A stretch of DNA of 64,000 nt from Atrichornis clamosus (taxonomy: Eukaryota; Chordata; Aves; Passeriformes; Menuridae). Of the stretch, positions 54,582-64,000 are shown piece by piece. Location of the stretch: assembly GCA_013400975.1 (NCBI GenBank), contig WBMZ01002688.1:38940-102939 (forward strand), in the 5' to 3' direction. The notes beneath the pieces are model-generated. The model saw only the letters and a program-made list of their open reading frames with translations. It searched no databases and was not told the origin of the DNA. Made by a program: the position numbers and the translations under genes. The first letter of the stretch is position 1; the number at the start of each line of letters is the position of its first letter.

Positions 54582-55725
54582 AGGCTTGGCTGTGCCAGGT
54601 GGATGCTCCTTGTCCCTGGCAGCATGGGGCTGTGGAGTTGGGAAGCTCAGCGGGGAGGGATGGGGGATGGGACTGTGCCCTGCGCTCACTTGCCCCCTTT
54701 CAGATTTGGAGTGGTGTGGGGGGTGGGGGGTGCTCTCAGGGTAGGTGGGTTGGTTTTCTGATGTGGGTGACTGGAGGAAAGAAGCCATTTAAATTCAAGA
54801 TGAGGAACTATCTGTGATACTGGAAACAGATATGGATTCCTAGAGCAGGATGTGAAGAAACCACCATGGGCTCCCCTCCTGGCAGGGACTCTGCCCCACC
54901 CTTCCTTTGCAACATGCTGCCCACTCCATGAAATGTCCTTAGTTCTGCCCCCAGCCTGTGCCTGCCCTCCACCCTCCCTTCAGAGAGGAGTCAGGATCTG
55001 GGGCCCCAGGGTAGCTGTGTCCATGAATGAGGGTCCCACTGAGCAGGGACAAGGAAAGGGGACCTTCCTTGACCACTTGGTCCACTCACCTTTGTCTCCA
55101 AAGACTTCCTTTCTTCCATTCCTCCTACACCTCCTGCCGATGATGGCTTCCTTCAATCTCAGGAGCAGCCTTGAACTGGAGAGCAGATGCTTTTCATGGG
55201 TTCACTCATGCCCAGGCAGAGCTCTGGGGTTGGAGGTGCCAGGGGCAGGCCTGGGACACACTGCCAGTCCTCAGGGCAAGGCCAGAGCCTGGAGGCAGCA
55301 TAGCCTGGCCCTTGCAACTCTGTCCTCTCCCCAGTTCCCGAGGATCACACCACAGACAGTCCCCGAGACCCTGCTCATGAGCCCGTGTCCTGCTTGCCAC
55401 TTCCAAGATTATTGTTCCAATTTTACTCTGGCTTTAGCCTCTCGCAGGGCTTGGTGGGACACCCTCCACAAGTGGGAAGGGACAAGGGGGTGTCCCATCC
55501 CCAGGGACAAGGCAGGGTGGGAGGTGGAGCAGAAGGGGTGACAGCAGAACTGGGAGTCCCAGGCACCAGGGGGCAGCCCTGGGTCTCTCCCACCAGGTTC
55601 AAGGAGCTGCCCCCATCCTCTGGAGCAGGACTTTGGCCCAGTGGATGCAGAAGAGCTGGGCATGCTGAGCTCTGCACTGGCTGGGGGGTGGGATTGGTCT
55701 TCAATAAAACAGAGAGGTGCTGTGA
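54582..55725 (+). other. FEV: Probable FEV 3' UTR
   Basis: From the TAG at 54581 to the first canonical AATAAA on this strand at 55703-55708, about 1.1 kb. No further splice or coding pattern was seen. The extent is inferred. Confidence 0.5.
55703..55708 (+). terminator. Candidate FEV poly(A) signal AATAAA
   Basis: First canonical AATAAA after the FEV stop codon, followed by a GT-rich sequence (GTGCTGTGACTTGTG), as expected of a downstream element. Confidence 0.55.
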
Positions 55726-57575
55726 CTTGTGTCCTCTTCTGTCTGAAGGGAGCTGGCAAGAGGGGAAACACAGCAAATTCTCTCCCATCTGAGCCAGAAT
55801 ACCTTCAGGGCTGGGTGGGAAGGATGTGGCCACTCTGCTGCATCACCTTTTCTCCAGGCATCACCTCTGGTTCTTACAACTCCCAAGAGATAGGATAGAG
55901 CTGGAAGCCTCTGGATTACTTGAGACACACCTCCAGGGAATACATATGCTGTTCTCAGACTGCCAGGCTTACAGCAGGGATCAAACTGCCTGTATAAGGG
56001 CAGTCATGCAACTACGAAGCCCATGGAGGGGGTGGTCAGCCCCCAGCCCTTCTTCCTTCATGCCCCAGTCATAGAAGTTGCCAGATCTGGGGGCTCCATG
56101 CTGCCACTTCTGCATTCTTCCAGGGTCTGGTCACTCTCATAGCCTTGGTGGCATCTGCTCTGATGCATCCTCACTGCCCTAATCGGCTTAAGGGAGTGGG
56201 ATCTCATGTCAGGGTGTCCTCTGGGGAGGGCTCAGGCTGTGAAGTGAGGGGGGTCACTGATGCTGCTAGCAGAGAGCCCATGTACAGGAAAGGAGTTGCA
56301 GGGGCTGGTGGAGGGCTGTCCCTGCCTCCAGGGTCTCTGAGTGTTGCACAGCCTGTTTCCCAAGGACAGCAGGAGGTGAAGTGAAGGGGAGGGGAGTAGT
56401 TACCCCCACGCAACCGGCATCGAGATAGGTTGGAGACATCCCCTGCCCCCGAGCTTGGCTTTGCAAGGGCAAAATGGGAGAACTGGCCACAGCCGGCTCC
56501 CTCAGAGACAGGGCAGAGGGCTGTGTCCCCGCCGGGGAAGCCTGCTCCAGGGCTTAGGTAACTGCATGACGCAGGGCAGGACACGGATTAAGGGATGTGG
56601 GTCACTAGTAGCTCCTCCCTTCCCGCCCTTTCCGTCCCTGTCTCTCTGCCAGTGTCTGCACCAGGGAAGCCCAGGTGAGTCCAGTTCCCCCCTCATTCCC
56701 GACATTGCAATCCGGATCCCTGCTGGATTGGAGGCGGGACATGCAGGGAAAAAGGGGGAGTTACCTTTTTGGGAGAGGGAGGACTACCGCACACACCCAA
56801 TGCAACAGGCTGCAGCTGAGGGCTTGCTTTGCTCTACTCTGAGCTCATCTGGCACAGTCCCACGGCTCTGTCCCCAGGGTGCCATGCCAAAAACCGGGAA
56901 CCAGCCCTGCACTCCCCAGGGACAGCGGCCAGGAAGGAAGGGGGCGGGGGGACACCCATGCGGGACTGCACCAGTGATGCTCTTGCCTGCTTGAGGATGC
57001 AGCCGGTGTCACCATAGCAACTCGGGATGCTCCCATCCCCAGGCCCCACTGGGAGCCACCTCCCCTCATGACATGCTGTGTTTATCGGAGGGGTGAACAG
57101 AGCACCACCTTCACCCAACCCAGCCTCCCCCCTCCCCAGAGCCCCATCCGTCAGCAGTGCTGCTTTCTGCAGTTTCCTTCAGTCACCAAAACCACCGGCT
57201 CAGAGCAGACTGCAGCAAAATCCTGCCAATGGGCAAGCGGGGCTGAGCCCGGAACAGCTCCCCATGGAACATCATCCCTGGCCCTGTCCCGGGGTGCCCA
57301 GCCCGGGGGGCAGATGGGAGAGCACCGTTTCTGGCAGTGAGGTGCACCAGCTGGTGGGGATCCTGTTTTAGGTGGCTGGCAGCTGCACCCAGTGCATCCA
57401 CGGGCTTCCAACCTACCTGTGGAGAGTCCTTAAGTGCCCTGTGCGGGGTGAGATGGGGAACACGGTCCCAAAGGGCTTCAGCCTGTGCTGGGGAGAATGA
57501 GGGAGCAGAGCACATGGTGTGACATCTTCTTCTGCTGCCCTGTGATTAAAGGCAGAAGGATTTTTTTCCTACTAA

Positions 57576-57610
57576 ATATATGTATACATATATATATATA
57601 TATATATATT
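57576..57610. repeat. AT dinucleotide microsatellite
   Basis: A 35-bp run of alternating T and A with two G or C interruptions (TATGTATACATATA) and then uninterrupted TA units. It can form a cruciform and is probably polymorphic. Confidence 0.95.
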
Positions 57611-58317
57611 TGTATCTGGTTTTGCTTAGCTGGCAAGAGGTTTCTTCTGGCTGCAGCCTCTTCCCAACATGATAGGGGGACCTCTCCAACTTCTCCAAAA
57701 CCTCCCAGCTCCACAGTAATGGATCAAAGAGGGGATGGAGTAGCTCTTCTCCTCTTTTAATGAAGTCACGTTGCCACTTGCTTCATTCCTCATGCTGGGA
57801 AGAGCCTTTGCAGCACAGCCAGGACACGTCTGCCCTGGGGAACATGGGCTGCCTTCCTGCCCACTCCTGCACCCTCTCCAGCTCTCCCAGTTCCCACCTA
57901 TTTCGTCCTCTCTGCATCCTGGCTGTGTTGGCTCCTCAGGCCCCTACCCTCAAGCTGCTGACTCACATCCTCTCTCCAGACACCACCTTCTTTTGGCCTA
58001 GCTCCCTGAAAAGTGCTTCGTGACTTAGTGTAGCTCAGCCAGAGCCTGCAGGTGCAGGCAGTCAGGCTCCAAAACCCCTTTTGAAATCCCTCCAAGGAAC
58101 CAACTGTGAAGCTTCCAAAAGATGCTGCTTTCTCCCTGACCAATGTGCTGTGGGCTGGAGCTGTACTGCCACCATAAACCCAAATCTTGCCCTGCTGCCA
58201 GCAGTTCTCTGGTGCCCATCGAGGGCTGCCAGGGAGAGTGTTCTGGTGCTACTGCTGCCCAGCTGTACACTGAGACCTTGGGTTGGACTTTGCTGAGGGC
58301 AGGAGCTGAGTAGCGGG

Positions 58318-58372
58318 AGGACTGGATTAATGTGCTAATGCCAGATTATGCTCTAATGCAGGACTTCTGATG
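58318..58372. promoter_or_regulatory. Candidate homeodomain-site cluster
   Basis: Four ATTA/TAAT cores in about 50 bp: GGATTAATG, GCTAATGCC, AGATTATGC and TCTAATGCA. Composition contrasts with the GC-rich surroundings. Function is unproven. Confidence 0.25.
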
Positions 58373-58609
58373 AGGGAGCAGCCCCATGTCCAGCCCAAGG
58401 GGCACTCACTAGCTGGGGCAGACTCCTCACAACTGCCCCAGGTCACAGCTTGGTGCTGCCTGGCTGTCCCCCAAGGAGCTGAGTCCTCAGAGGTGACAAA
58501 GGACTGTGAGACAGGCAGGGGACAGAGCACAGGGTAACCTCCATGCTCAGCTCTTAGTTAGCTGGAGGTAATGACCCCGACTATGTAGCCCTAGCCCTCT
58601 GCTCTGGCA

Positions 58610-58650
58610 GGCTCTGTAGCAGAATGATTAATCATTATAACAGGGCTCTA
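58610..58650. promoter_or_regulatory. Candidate element with 14-bp palindrome
   Basis: AATGATTAATCATT at 58623-58636 is a perfect palindrome with inverted GATTA cores, directly followed by ATAACAGG. Such inverted cores are classic dimer sites for paired-class or bicoid-class homeodomain proteins. Function is unproven. Confidence 0.3.
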
Positions 58651-60389
58651 AGGTACACAGTTCCGCTTCCTCACCTGCCTCAGCTTCCTGGCACAGAGCT
58701 GTTCCCAGTCTGTGCTCCTCAGCCCCAAACCCATCAGCCACGCAAGGCTGATGGCTACAGTGGGGACCAAACCGTCTGCCATCCCACTTCCCTCAGTCTC
58801 ATGCCTGCCCCTGGGCTACCCTCAACACAAGCAGAGCTCTTGCAGGTTCTCACTCAGGCTGGACATGTCTCCTGTCACTTGAGACCCTGTGGTGGCATCC
58901 TGCCCCTCCCTGGGTACAAATCTCATCAGCCGATTTAGTCTGTGACCCTTCATGCTCACTCTGCCATTTGTTGCCATCCTCCTGGGTCACTTTGCCCACC
59001 TATTCCCCCACAGACACCCCACTAGCAGCTGTGACTGAAGTGCCATGGAACAGGGTGGGGATCAGAAACCTGTACCCACAAGTCATCCCCAGTCCAGCAG
59101 AGTAGCAACAGCCCAAAGATGCAATGGAGCCAGTGTCTGAGTAGCTCCCACAGAGGCAGAAGAGAGACCTCCCACTTCCATCTGCCTCGAGGAACGTGAT
59201 ATCCATCATCCTTGCAGGCAAACAAAGAAAGGATGGTGCAGAAAGCTGGGTCAAGGCAGGTCCTTCACCAGCCATGCAGGTCCTGGGTCTCCATCATCCA
59301 GAAGAGTATCCTCCCCATGGAGCACCTCAAGTCGCTCTGGGGGATAATGACAACTCTTAATAGCAAAAACACAGCTTTCCTGCTGTTTGTCCAACAGGAA
59401 GAGGCATGGATTGCCAGCCTGGCTGCTCCAGCCACCCATTGCTCCTCCACACCCCAGTGCCATGGCCAGCTCATCTAGCCCATAGAGTTTGCTCCACAGA
59501 AAAAGCAGCCAGGCAAGGGAAGTCCCACAGAGCTGCTTTTCCATGACTCCAGGTAGAAACTCCCCTTTTCATGGGTGACTACGCATCCTTGGGATCCAGT
59601 GCCACCCAGCGTACCTCTAGCAGCCCCATGCACCTTTGGGAAGGAAGATAAGGATGCTACGGCCTGGGAAGAGACCTCCTTGGGGCAGGAGGGTCTGAAC
59701 CTACTGCAGGCTGCACCATGGAGCTTGTGCCCACCTCCCCTGCTGCAACGTAGGGTAGAGCAGATGGGGCATCCACTGTGAGGCAGGGAAAGGAGATGTG
59801 TTGCTGCTGGAAGAATTTCAAACTAGGAAAGGACTGGGATCTCTCACCTGGATCCCTATGGTGATTGATCATTGACTTGGCCCTGCTGCTCCACCTCTGA
59901 GTCCCAAACCTGATGGGAGTCCTCCCATCCCTGCAGCCCCAGACACTGCTGGGCCCTGTGGCTGGCAGCACAGGGGGCTTCCCAGCCCCTCCTGAGAGGG
60001 TCTCAATCTCTCACTATTCCTCAAAGAGCACTGGTGGCTGCAGGATCACAAGTCTAGGGACGAGCTCTGTCTACGCCCTTTGCTGCTGCCCAATAGCTGG
60101 CTACTGAGTCCAGACCATCCATCATGCAGCAGCACTGGGGTCTGGCAGGTCAAATCACAGTTTTTAAGAGGGTCAAGCTCCCAAGCCTGTCTGAGATTCT
60201 CACCCTCAGTACCCACTCCTGCTTGTGTTCTCTTCCACCTCCCCTTTCCCTTGAGGGGAGCAGAATGCTCCTAGGCAAGGTAAGATTAGTGCTCCCCCTG
60301 CCTCACTCCCCCCAGCAGCTCCCCAAGGTCCTCTGGGGGAGGGAAAACCAGACATGTCTCCCTCCCTTCAGTAAGGCTCTGGCTGAGCC

Positions 60390-60540
60390 GATGATGCATA
60401 TTTAAATGCATGGGAGCATCTAAGCTCATCTCTCATTCCTTGACATTTCCAGAGACTCCAAGCTGTCTTCAATTACCAGTCTGCAATTAGCTCTTCCTAA
60501 ATCCCCCAATGAGGCCTAGCTCTCTTAATCAATGAAACAC
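60390..60540. promoter_or_regulatory. Candidate conserved enhancer with POU/homeodomain motifs
   Basis: ATGCATATTTAAATGCAT at 60394-60411 has two ATGCAT boxes around an AT core, resembling a paired POU/octamer arrangement. Within the next 130 bp are CAATTACC, GCAATTAGC and CTTAATCAATG. The patch is AT-rich in GC-rich surroundings, which is common for deeply conserved enhancers. The nearest promoters are those of CDK5R2 and FEV. Confidence 0.35.
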
Positions 60541-61949
60541 AAGGGAGGAGGGGAAGGACGTGGCCTTACTGCCGCTGGAAGCATTTTAAAAAGCTGGGGC
60601 TTGAAGCTGGAATAACCCTGTGAGTGTCTCTAAGGAGATCTGCAGGGTGGGAAAATCCTCCAGTGCTGGGAGGTTGTTCAGCTCTGGAGAGGAGATTCTA
60701 ATAAAGACCCACGGCTGGGAATAGGGGTCACTGGACAAACACCACAGCTCAAGGTGGAAAAAGCTGGCACCAATGGCTCGGGTGTTACCCTGTGATGTAG
60801 TAGACCTCGCTGGATTCATCTCACGGTGCCTCAATTTCCCTCTCTACAAAAGGCTGATATGGGAGAGTCAGGGCTCTCCTAGCAGTCCCAAAGGAGCTCT
60901 AAGGCCCCAATTCCACCCGTTTTAAGCTACAGTTACCTTTTTCAAGACAAGATGTGGATATGGCCAAATTTGGGGTTGGGTCGTGAGTGCACTGTGGCCC
61001 AGACAACTCACCACAAGGTCACATGAATGTCAATCTAAAGGCAGGGACAAGAGCATCCATTGGAGAGGGAGGAGGGGAGCAGCATCAGTCTTGGTGGGTT
61101 TGCACAGCCATGGAAAAGCCTTGCACAGCACCCTGCCAGGTCAGCCCCCGTCACAGGGACATCTGTGCTGTCTTCCTGGCAGCACAGCTTTGCCTGAACG
61201 AGCCAGATTGGGCCTAATTAGCAGCTCTGCTGATGCACAGAAAGGTAGAGAGAATCCAGCTTACCCTCCATGACCTGCACAGCCAGCACAGCTCTTCCCA
61301 ACTGAGGGGAGTCCGAATGCCTGGCTCAGAGGGGCTGGGAAGCACTGGATGCAGACCCCAACCAGAGAGCATGCGCTGCGGCTCCTGCTAAAGAAGTCCC
61401 AGCAAATTCAGTAGCCTGAAGCATAGCAACCAGCTATAAAAAAGGCAAGGCCTTCCCCTTCTCCACCCCTCTCCGTGGGGATCTGTAGAAGCACAGAGCT
61501 AGTAACAGGGCTAGCAGCACAGCTCCCACAGCCTGGTGCTGCCAGGTAAGGAAGCCCAGCCCTGCAGAGCAGAGAGAGGGAGGAAGGAGGTAAGGGGAGG
61601 ACATAGGTCCAGGAAAAATAAAACTAAATTTAAAAAAATGGAGATGACATGAACTGTGACATCCTGTTTAAATTTGGTGCGGCAGACAGGCAGCAGGCAT
61701 TTCCATCTGGAATGAAGGAGGCCAGGAGAGCTCACAAGGGACCGAGAGACATTCAGGGGGACTGGCCTTGGGAACAAAGAGGGGTGAAATTCTGATCCCT
61801 AACTCACACTGGGGAGTAAAACCCCCTTAGGGAACTAGGACCCCCCATCCCTCTTGGGGAGGAGCAGGCCATGACGAGGAGCTTGGGGTGCTTCCCCAAT
61901 AGCCCTTGCAGCACCCCACAGCCCAGCAAGTCCAGGAGCCACCACCAGG

Positions 61950-62856
61950 CCCATCCAGGCCACCTCTTTATTCTCCAGTGAAGCAAAGCAAGAGGAGATG
62001 AGACCCCCTTCCCATAGCAGGCCCCCTCCATCTGGGCTCCCTAGGCCTCCTCTGGCACGGACCCCTCTCCCCACAGCAAGCCAAGGTGGGGGGAGGCATC
62101 ACCCCCTGTTTTGGGGGGCACACCGGGGGTAGGTATTTACTCACGGGGAGGAGAGTGGGCGCCCCCCCCCAGCGGCTCAAACAAAGGGGCATGTGGGCGG
62201 CTTCCCCGGGGTGAGGGGCAGCGTCGCCCATTCTGGGGGGTGCCCATATACCACACGTGGGCGAGGGGTGGGGGGAAGGCATCACCCACAACACAGAAGC
62301 CCACCCAGTCTTGCCCGCATCCCCGCCTTTGTCTGCTCAGGCGCGGCAGCTCCAGCACCACGGACAGCACCGGGACCGCCGCGGCGGGGCGGGGCGGTTG
62401 TGCCCACGCCGGGGGGCTCCTTCGCACATGCACCCTCTGCCTGGGGCACCCGCCTCACCCCCGAATCCCCCCCGAACCCTCCTGCCCCTGGCCCCCACAT
62501 CCATTTTTTCACCCCCTTTTTCTAGAGAAAACGCATCCAGGAGCCTCCGCTCCTCCGCAGCCTCCCCCTCCCCCCGATCGCGAAGGTAGGAGGGACACCA
62601 CTCCCCCTCCCCGATCTTCGCTGCCGCCTCGGCGTTCCGGAGTGCAGCCCCCAGCTGGGGTTGGAGGCGGGGGAGGAAGGCGGCCGGATCCGGAGCAGGG
62701 AGGGTCCAAGCAGCGTCTCCGTGGAACTGATGGCCAGAGAGGGGAAAAAGCGAGGAGGACGTGGCGGGAGGGGGGGGGAATCCGACAGTCCTTCGCCTCC
62801 CCCGCCCCTCGGTGCGCAGCCCCTTCCGCCCCCGGCGCCGGGGGCCTGGTACCTCC
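61950..62856 (-). other. CDK5R2: Probable CDK5R2 3' UTR with poly(A) signal
   Basis: On the minus strand the first canonical AATAAA after the CDK5R2 stop is the complement of TTTATT at 61967-61972. That gives a 3' UTR of about 0.9 kb, GC-rich, with C-runs and G-runs. The extent is inferred from the signal. Confidence 0.6.
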
Positions 62857-63813
62857 CTAACGGTCCAGGCTGATCGTCCAGTGCTTGGACCCGTCTCCGC
62901 CCTCGCCCTCGCTCTTGAGGTCCTGGAAGAGTTGCGTGAAGTAGTGCGGGTCCGCGTTGATTCGCAGCATCTTGGCGCTGAGGCGCTGGATGATGCCCAG
63001 GCAGCGCTCCCAGAAGCGCCCCTTGTCTCCCTCCACCAGGAAGGGCTTGAGCGGGTAGGAGATCTCGTTGCCCATGTAGGAGTAGGCGAGATAGAGGCAG
63101 GTGAGGAAGGCGGCCTGCAGCTCGGCCTGGCTCCCAATGTCTTCGCCCCGCAGCGCTTCCCGGCACAGCAGGTAGACGAACACCAGGTTGGCCGGGGTGA
63201 TGAAGCCCTGGTCCTGCCAGCCCTGCAGCAAGAGCGAGCGGTCCACGCTGCGGAACCAGGAGATGAGCTCTCCGGGGCTCAGCTCCTTCAGGCGGTAGCA
63301 GCGGCGGCACACGAAGTCCCCCAAGCAGCGCAGCAGCTCGCCGGTGGACGCCTGCACCACCACGCGGCGCGGAGACCCCGGGGGGCGGCTGCCAGCCGGC
63401 GGCGGTGGCGGCTTTCCCCCGCCGGAACCGGGGTGCAGCTCCTGCGGCGCCGAGGGCACGGTGGGCACCGGCACGGCCAGCGGGCCCTGCTTGGCGCCGT
63501 CGGCCGGCCCCACCACCGACTTACGCAAGTTCTCGCGGTTGCGCTGCACCACTAGCGGGTCGGGCTGGCCCGGGCCCCCCGCCGGGGCCCCGCCGCCGGG
63601 CTTCGGCGTCACCTTCTTGGTGCTCTTCTTCTTCTTGGCCGAGGCGGCCACCAGCCGCTTCCAGGTGAGCGCCGAGATGAGCACGCCGGGGCGCTTCAGC
63701 CGGCCCTCGCCCTTGCCCGGCACCCTCCCCGGCACCTTGTCGGCCAGCAGCCCCCCGCCGCCGCCGCCCTTGCCCGAGGAGGCGGCGGGGGAGAGGGAGA
63801 GCACCGTGCCCAT
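62857..63813 (-). CDS. CDK5R2: CDK5R2 (p39), CDK5 activator 2
   Basis: A neuronal, cyclin-like activating subunit of CDK5. Single coding exon, 318 residues, stop included in the coordinates. It starts [10 protein letters not shown]: Gly2 is the myristoylation site that anchors p35 and p39 to membranes. Residues 39-67 hold [16 protein letters not shown] and a lysine cluster (AKKKKSTKK), both typical of the N-terminal p10 part. A low-complexity Gly/Pro linker spans about 72-147. The CDK5-binding cyclin-fold domain is about 149-305: [78 protein letters not shown], and it ends KHWTISLDR. Human p39 has 367 residues; the difference lies in the linker and in a Gly/Ala/Ser insert before KHWT that is absent here. 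It converges on FEV, as in mammals. Confidence 0.97.
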   Translation of the reverse strand: MGTVLSLSPAASSGKGGGGGGLLADKVPGRVPGKGEGRLKRPGVLISALTWKRLVAASAKKKKSTKKVTPKPGGGAPAGGPGQPDPLVVQRNRENLRKSVVGPADGAKQGPLAVPVPTVPSAPQELHPGSGGGKPPPPPAGSRPPGSPRRVVVQASTGELLRCLGDFVCRRCYRLKELSPGELISWFRSVDRSLLLQGWQDQGFITPANLVFVYLLCREALRGEDIGSQAELQAAFLTCLYLAYSYMGNEISYPLKPFLVEGDKGRFWERCLGIIQRLSAKMLRINADPHYFTQLFQDLKSEGEGGDGSKHWTISLDR

Positions 63814-64000
63814 GCTAACGCCGAGCGGGACGGGCGTGAGGGGGCCGGGGCGCCGGCACCGCCCATAGGAGGCCGGGAGCTGCGGGGGAGGCGGCCCGCA
63901 CCGGAGCCGCGATGCCCGAGGATGCTCCGCCGCGCCCGCTCTGGGCTCCGCGCCCGCCGCTGCAGCCAGCCGCGGCCCCGCCGCTCCCCGCCTCCCCGCC
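63814..64000 (-). promoter_or_regulatory. CDK5R2: CDK5R2 5' UTR and promoter CpG island, partial
   Basis: The last 187 bp of the window are extremely CpG-rich and lie directly upstream of the CDK5R2 ATG on the minus strand. No TATA box was seen. The island also covers the coding exon. The promoter probably continues beyond the window. Confidence 0.5.

Larger units (their letters stand above)
55726..61945. other. Intergenic spacer between convergent FEV and CDK5R2
   Basis: About 6.2 kb without a recognised gene or CR1 copy. It contains an AT microsatellite at 57576-57610 and three homeodomain-motif-rich patches listed separately (58318-58372, 58610-58650, 60390-60540). The rest is unremarkable GC-rich sequence with short random frames. 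Confidence 0.6.

Noticed and set aside
54042..54788. 248-codon minus-strand frame opposite FEV exon 3
   Set aside because: It is the antisense shadow of the conserved ETS exon. Constraint is explained by the sense strand.
62761..63555. 264-codon plus-strand frame and others opposite CDK5R2
   Set aside because: These are antisense shadows in a GC-rich single-exon gene; the minus-strand translation matches p39 over its full length.

Overview
This is vertebrate nuclear DNA, almost certainly avian. Genes are split by GT-AG introns, there are CR1 LINE fragments with the bird-type octamer 3' end, and the miR-375 copy carries the GUUA 3' end that I associate with chicken rather than mammals. GC content is moderate on the left and high with CpG-rich promoters on the right. 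The species cannot be fixed from the sequence. No prokaryotic or viral gene was seen.

Layout: (1) about 1-27.9 kb, + strand, the 3' three quarters of CFAP65 (CCDC108), a ciliary and flagellar central-apparatus protein. I traced 28 exons that join into one open frame of 1,641 residues; the N-terminus lies left of the window. Its introns hold all the CR1 remnants I could find. (2) 27.9-43.2 kb, a gene-poor spacer holding the microRNA gene miR-375 at 33.8 kb with a TATA-type promoter about 650 bp upstream. (3) 43.2-46.4 kb, CRYBA2, a beta-crystallin with one exon per Greek-key motif, a Maf-type element and a TATA box, and a G-rich pentamer array in its last intron. (4) 50.5-55.7 kb, FEV (Pet-1), a three-exon ETS transcription factor. 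(5) 55.7-61.95 kb, a spacer with a few homeodomain-type palindromes. (6) 61.95-63.81 kb, - strand, CDK5R2 (p39), a single-exon activator of CDK5, whose promoter runs off the right edge.

The order CFAP65, miR-375, CRYBA2, FEV, CDK5R2, with the last gene convergent on the others, matches the block on human 2q35 read in reverse. The genes are not a pathway. They are neighbours with distinct expression: motile cilia and sperm (CFAP65), endocrine islet and pituitary (miR-375), lens and endocrine cells (CRYBA2), serotonergic neurons (FEV) and postmitotic neurons (CDK5R2). The three central loci share neuroendocrine expression in mammals, so shared regulatory DNA in the spacers is plausible.

I found no undescribed gene system. 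The points most worth a second look are the miR-375 promoter architecture and possible host-transcript intron, the Maf, SOX-like and TATA arrangement at CRYBA2, the pentamer array next to its last splice acceptor, homopolymer and low-complexity tracts missing from the bird FEV, CDK5R2 and CFAP65 proteins, and a few homeodomain-rich candidate enhancers.
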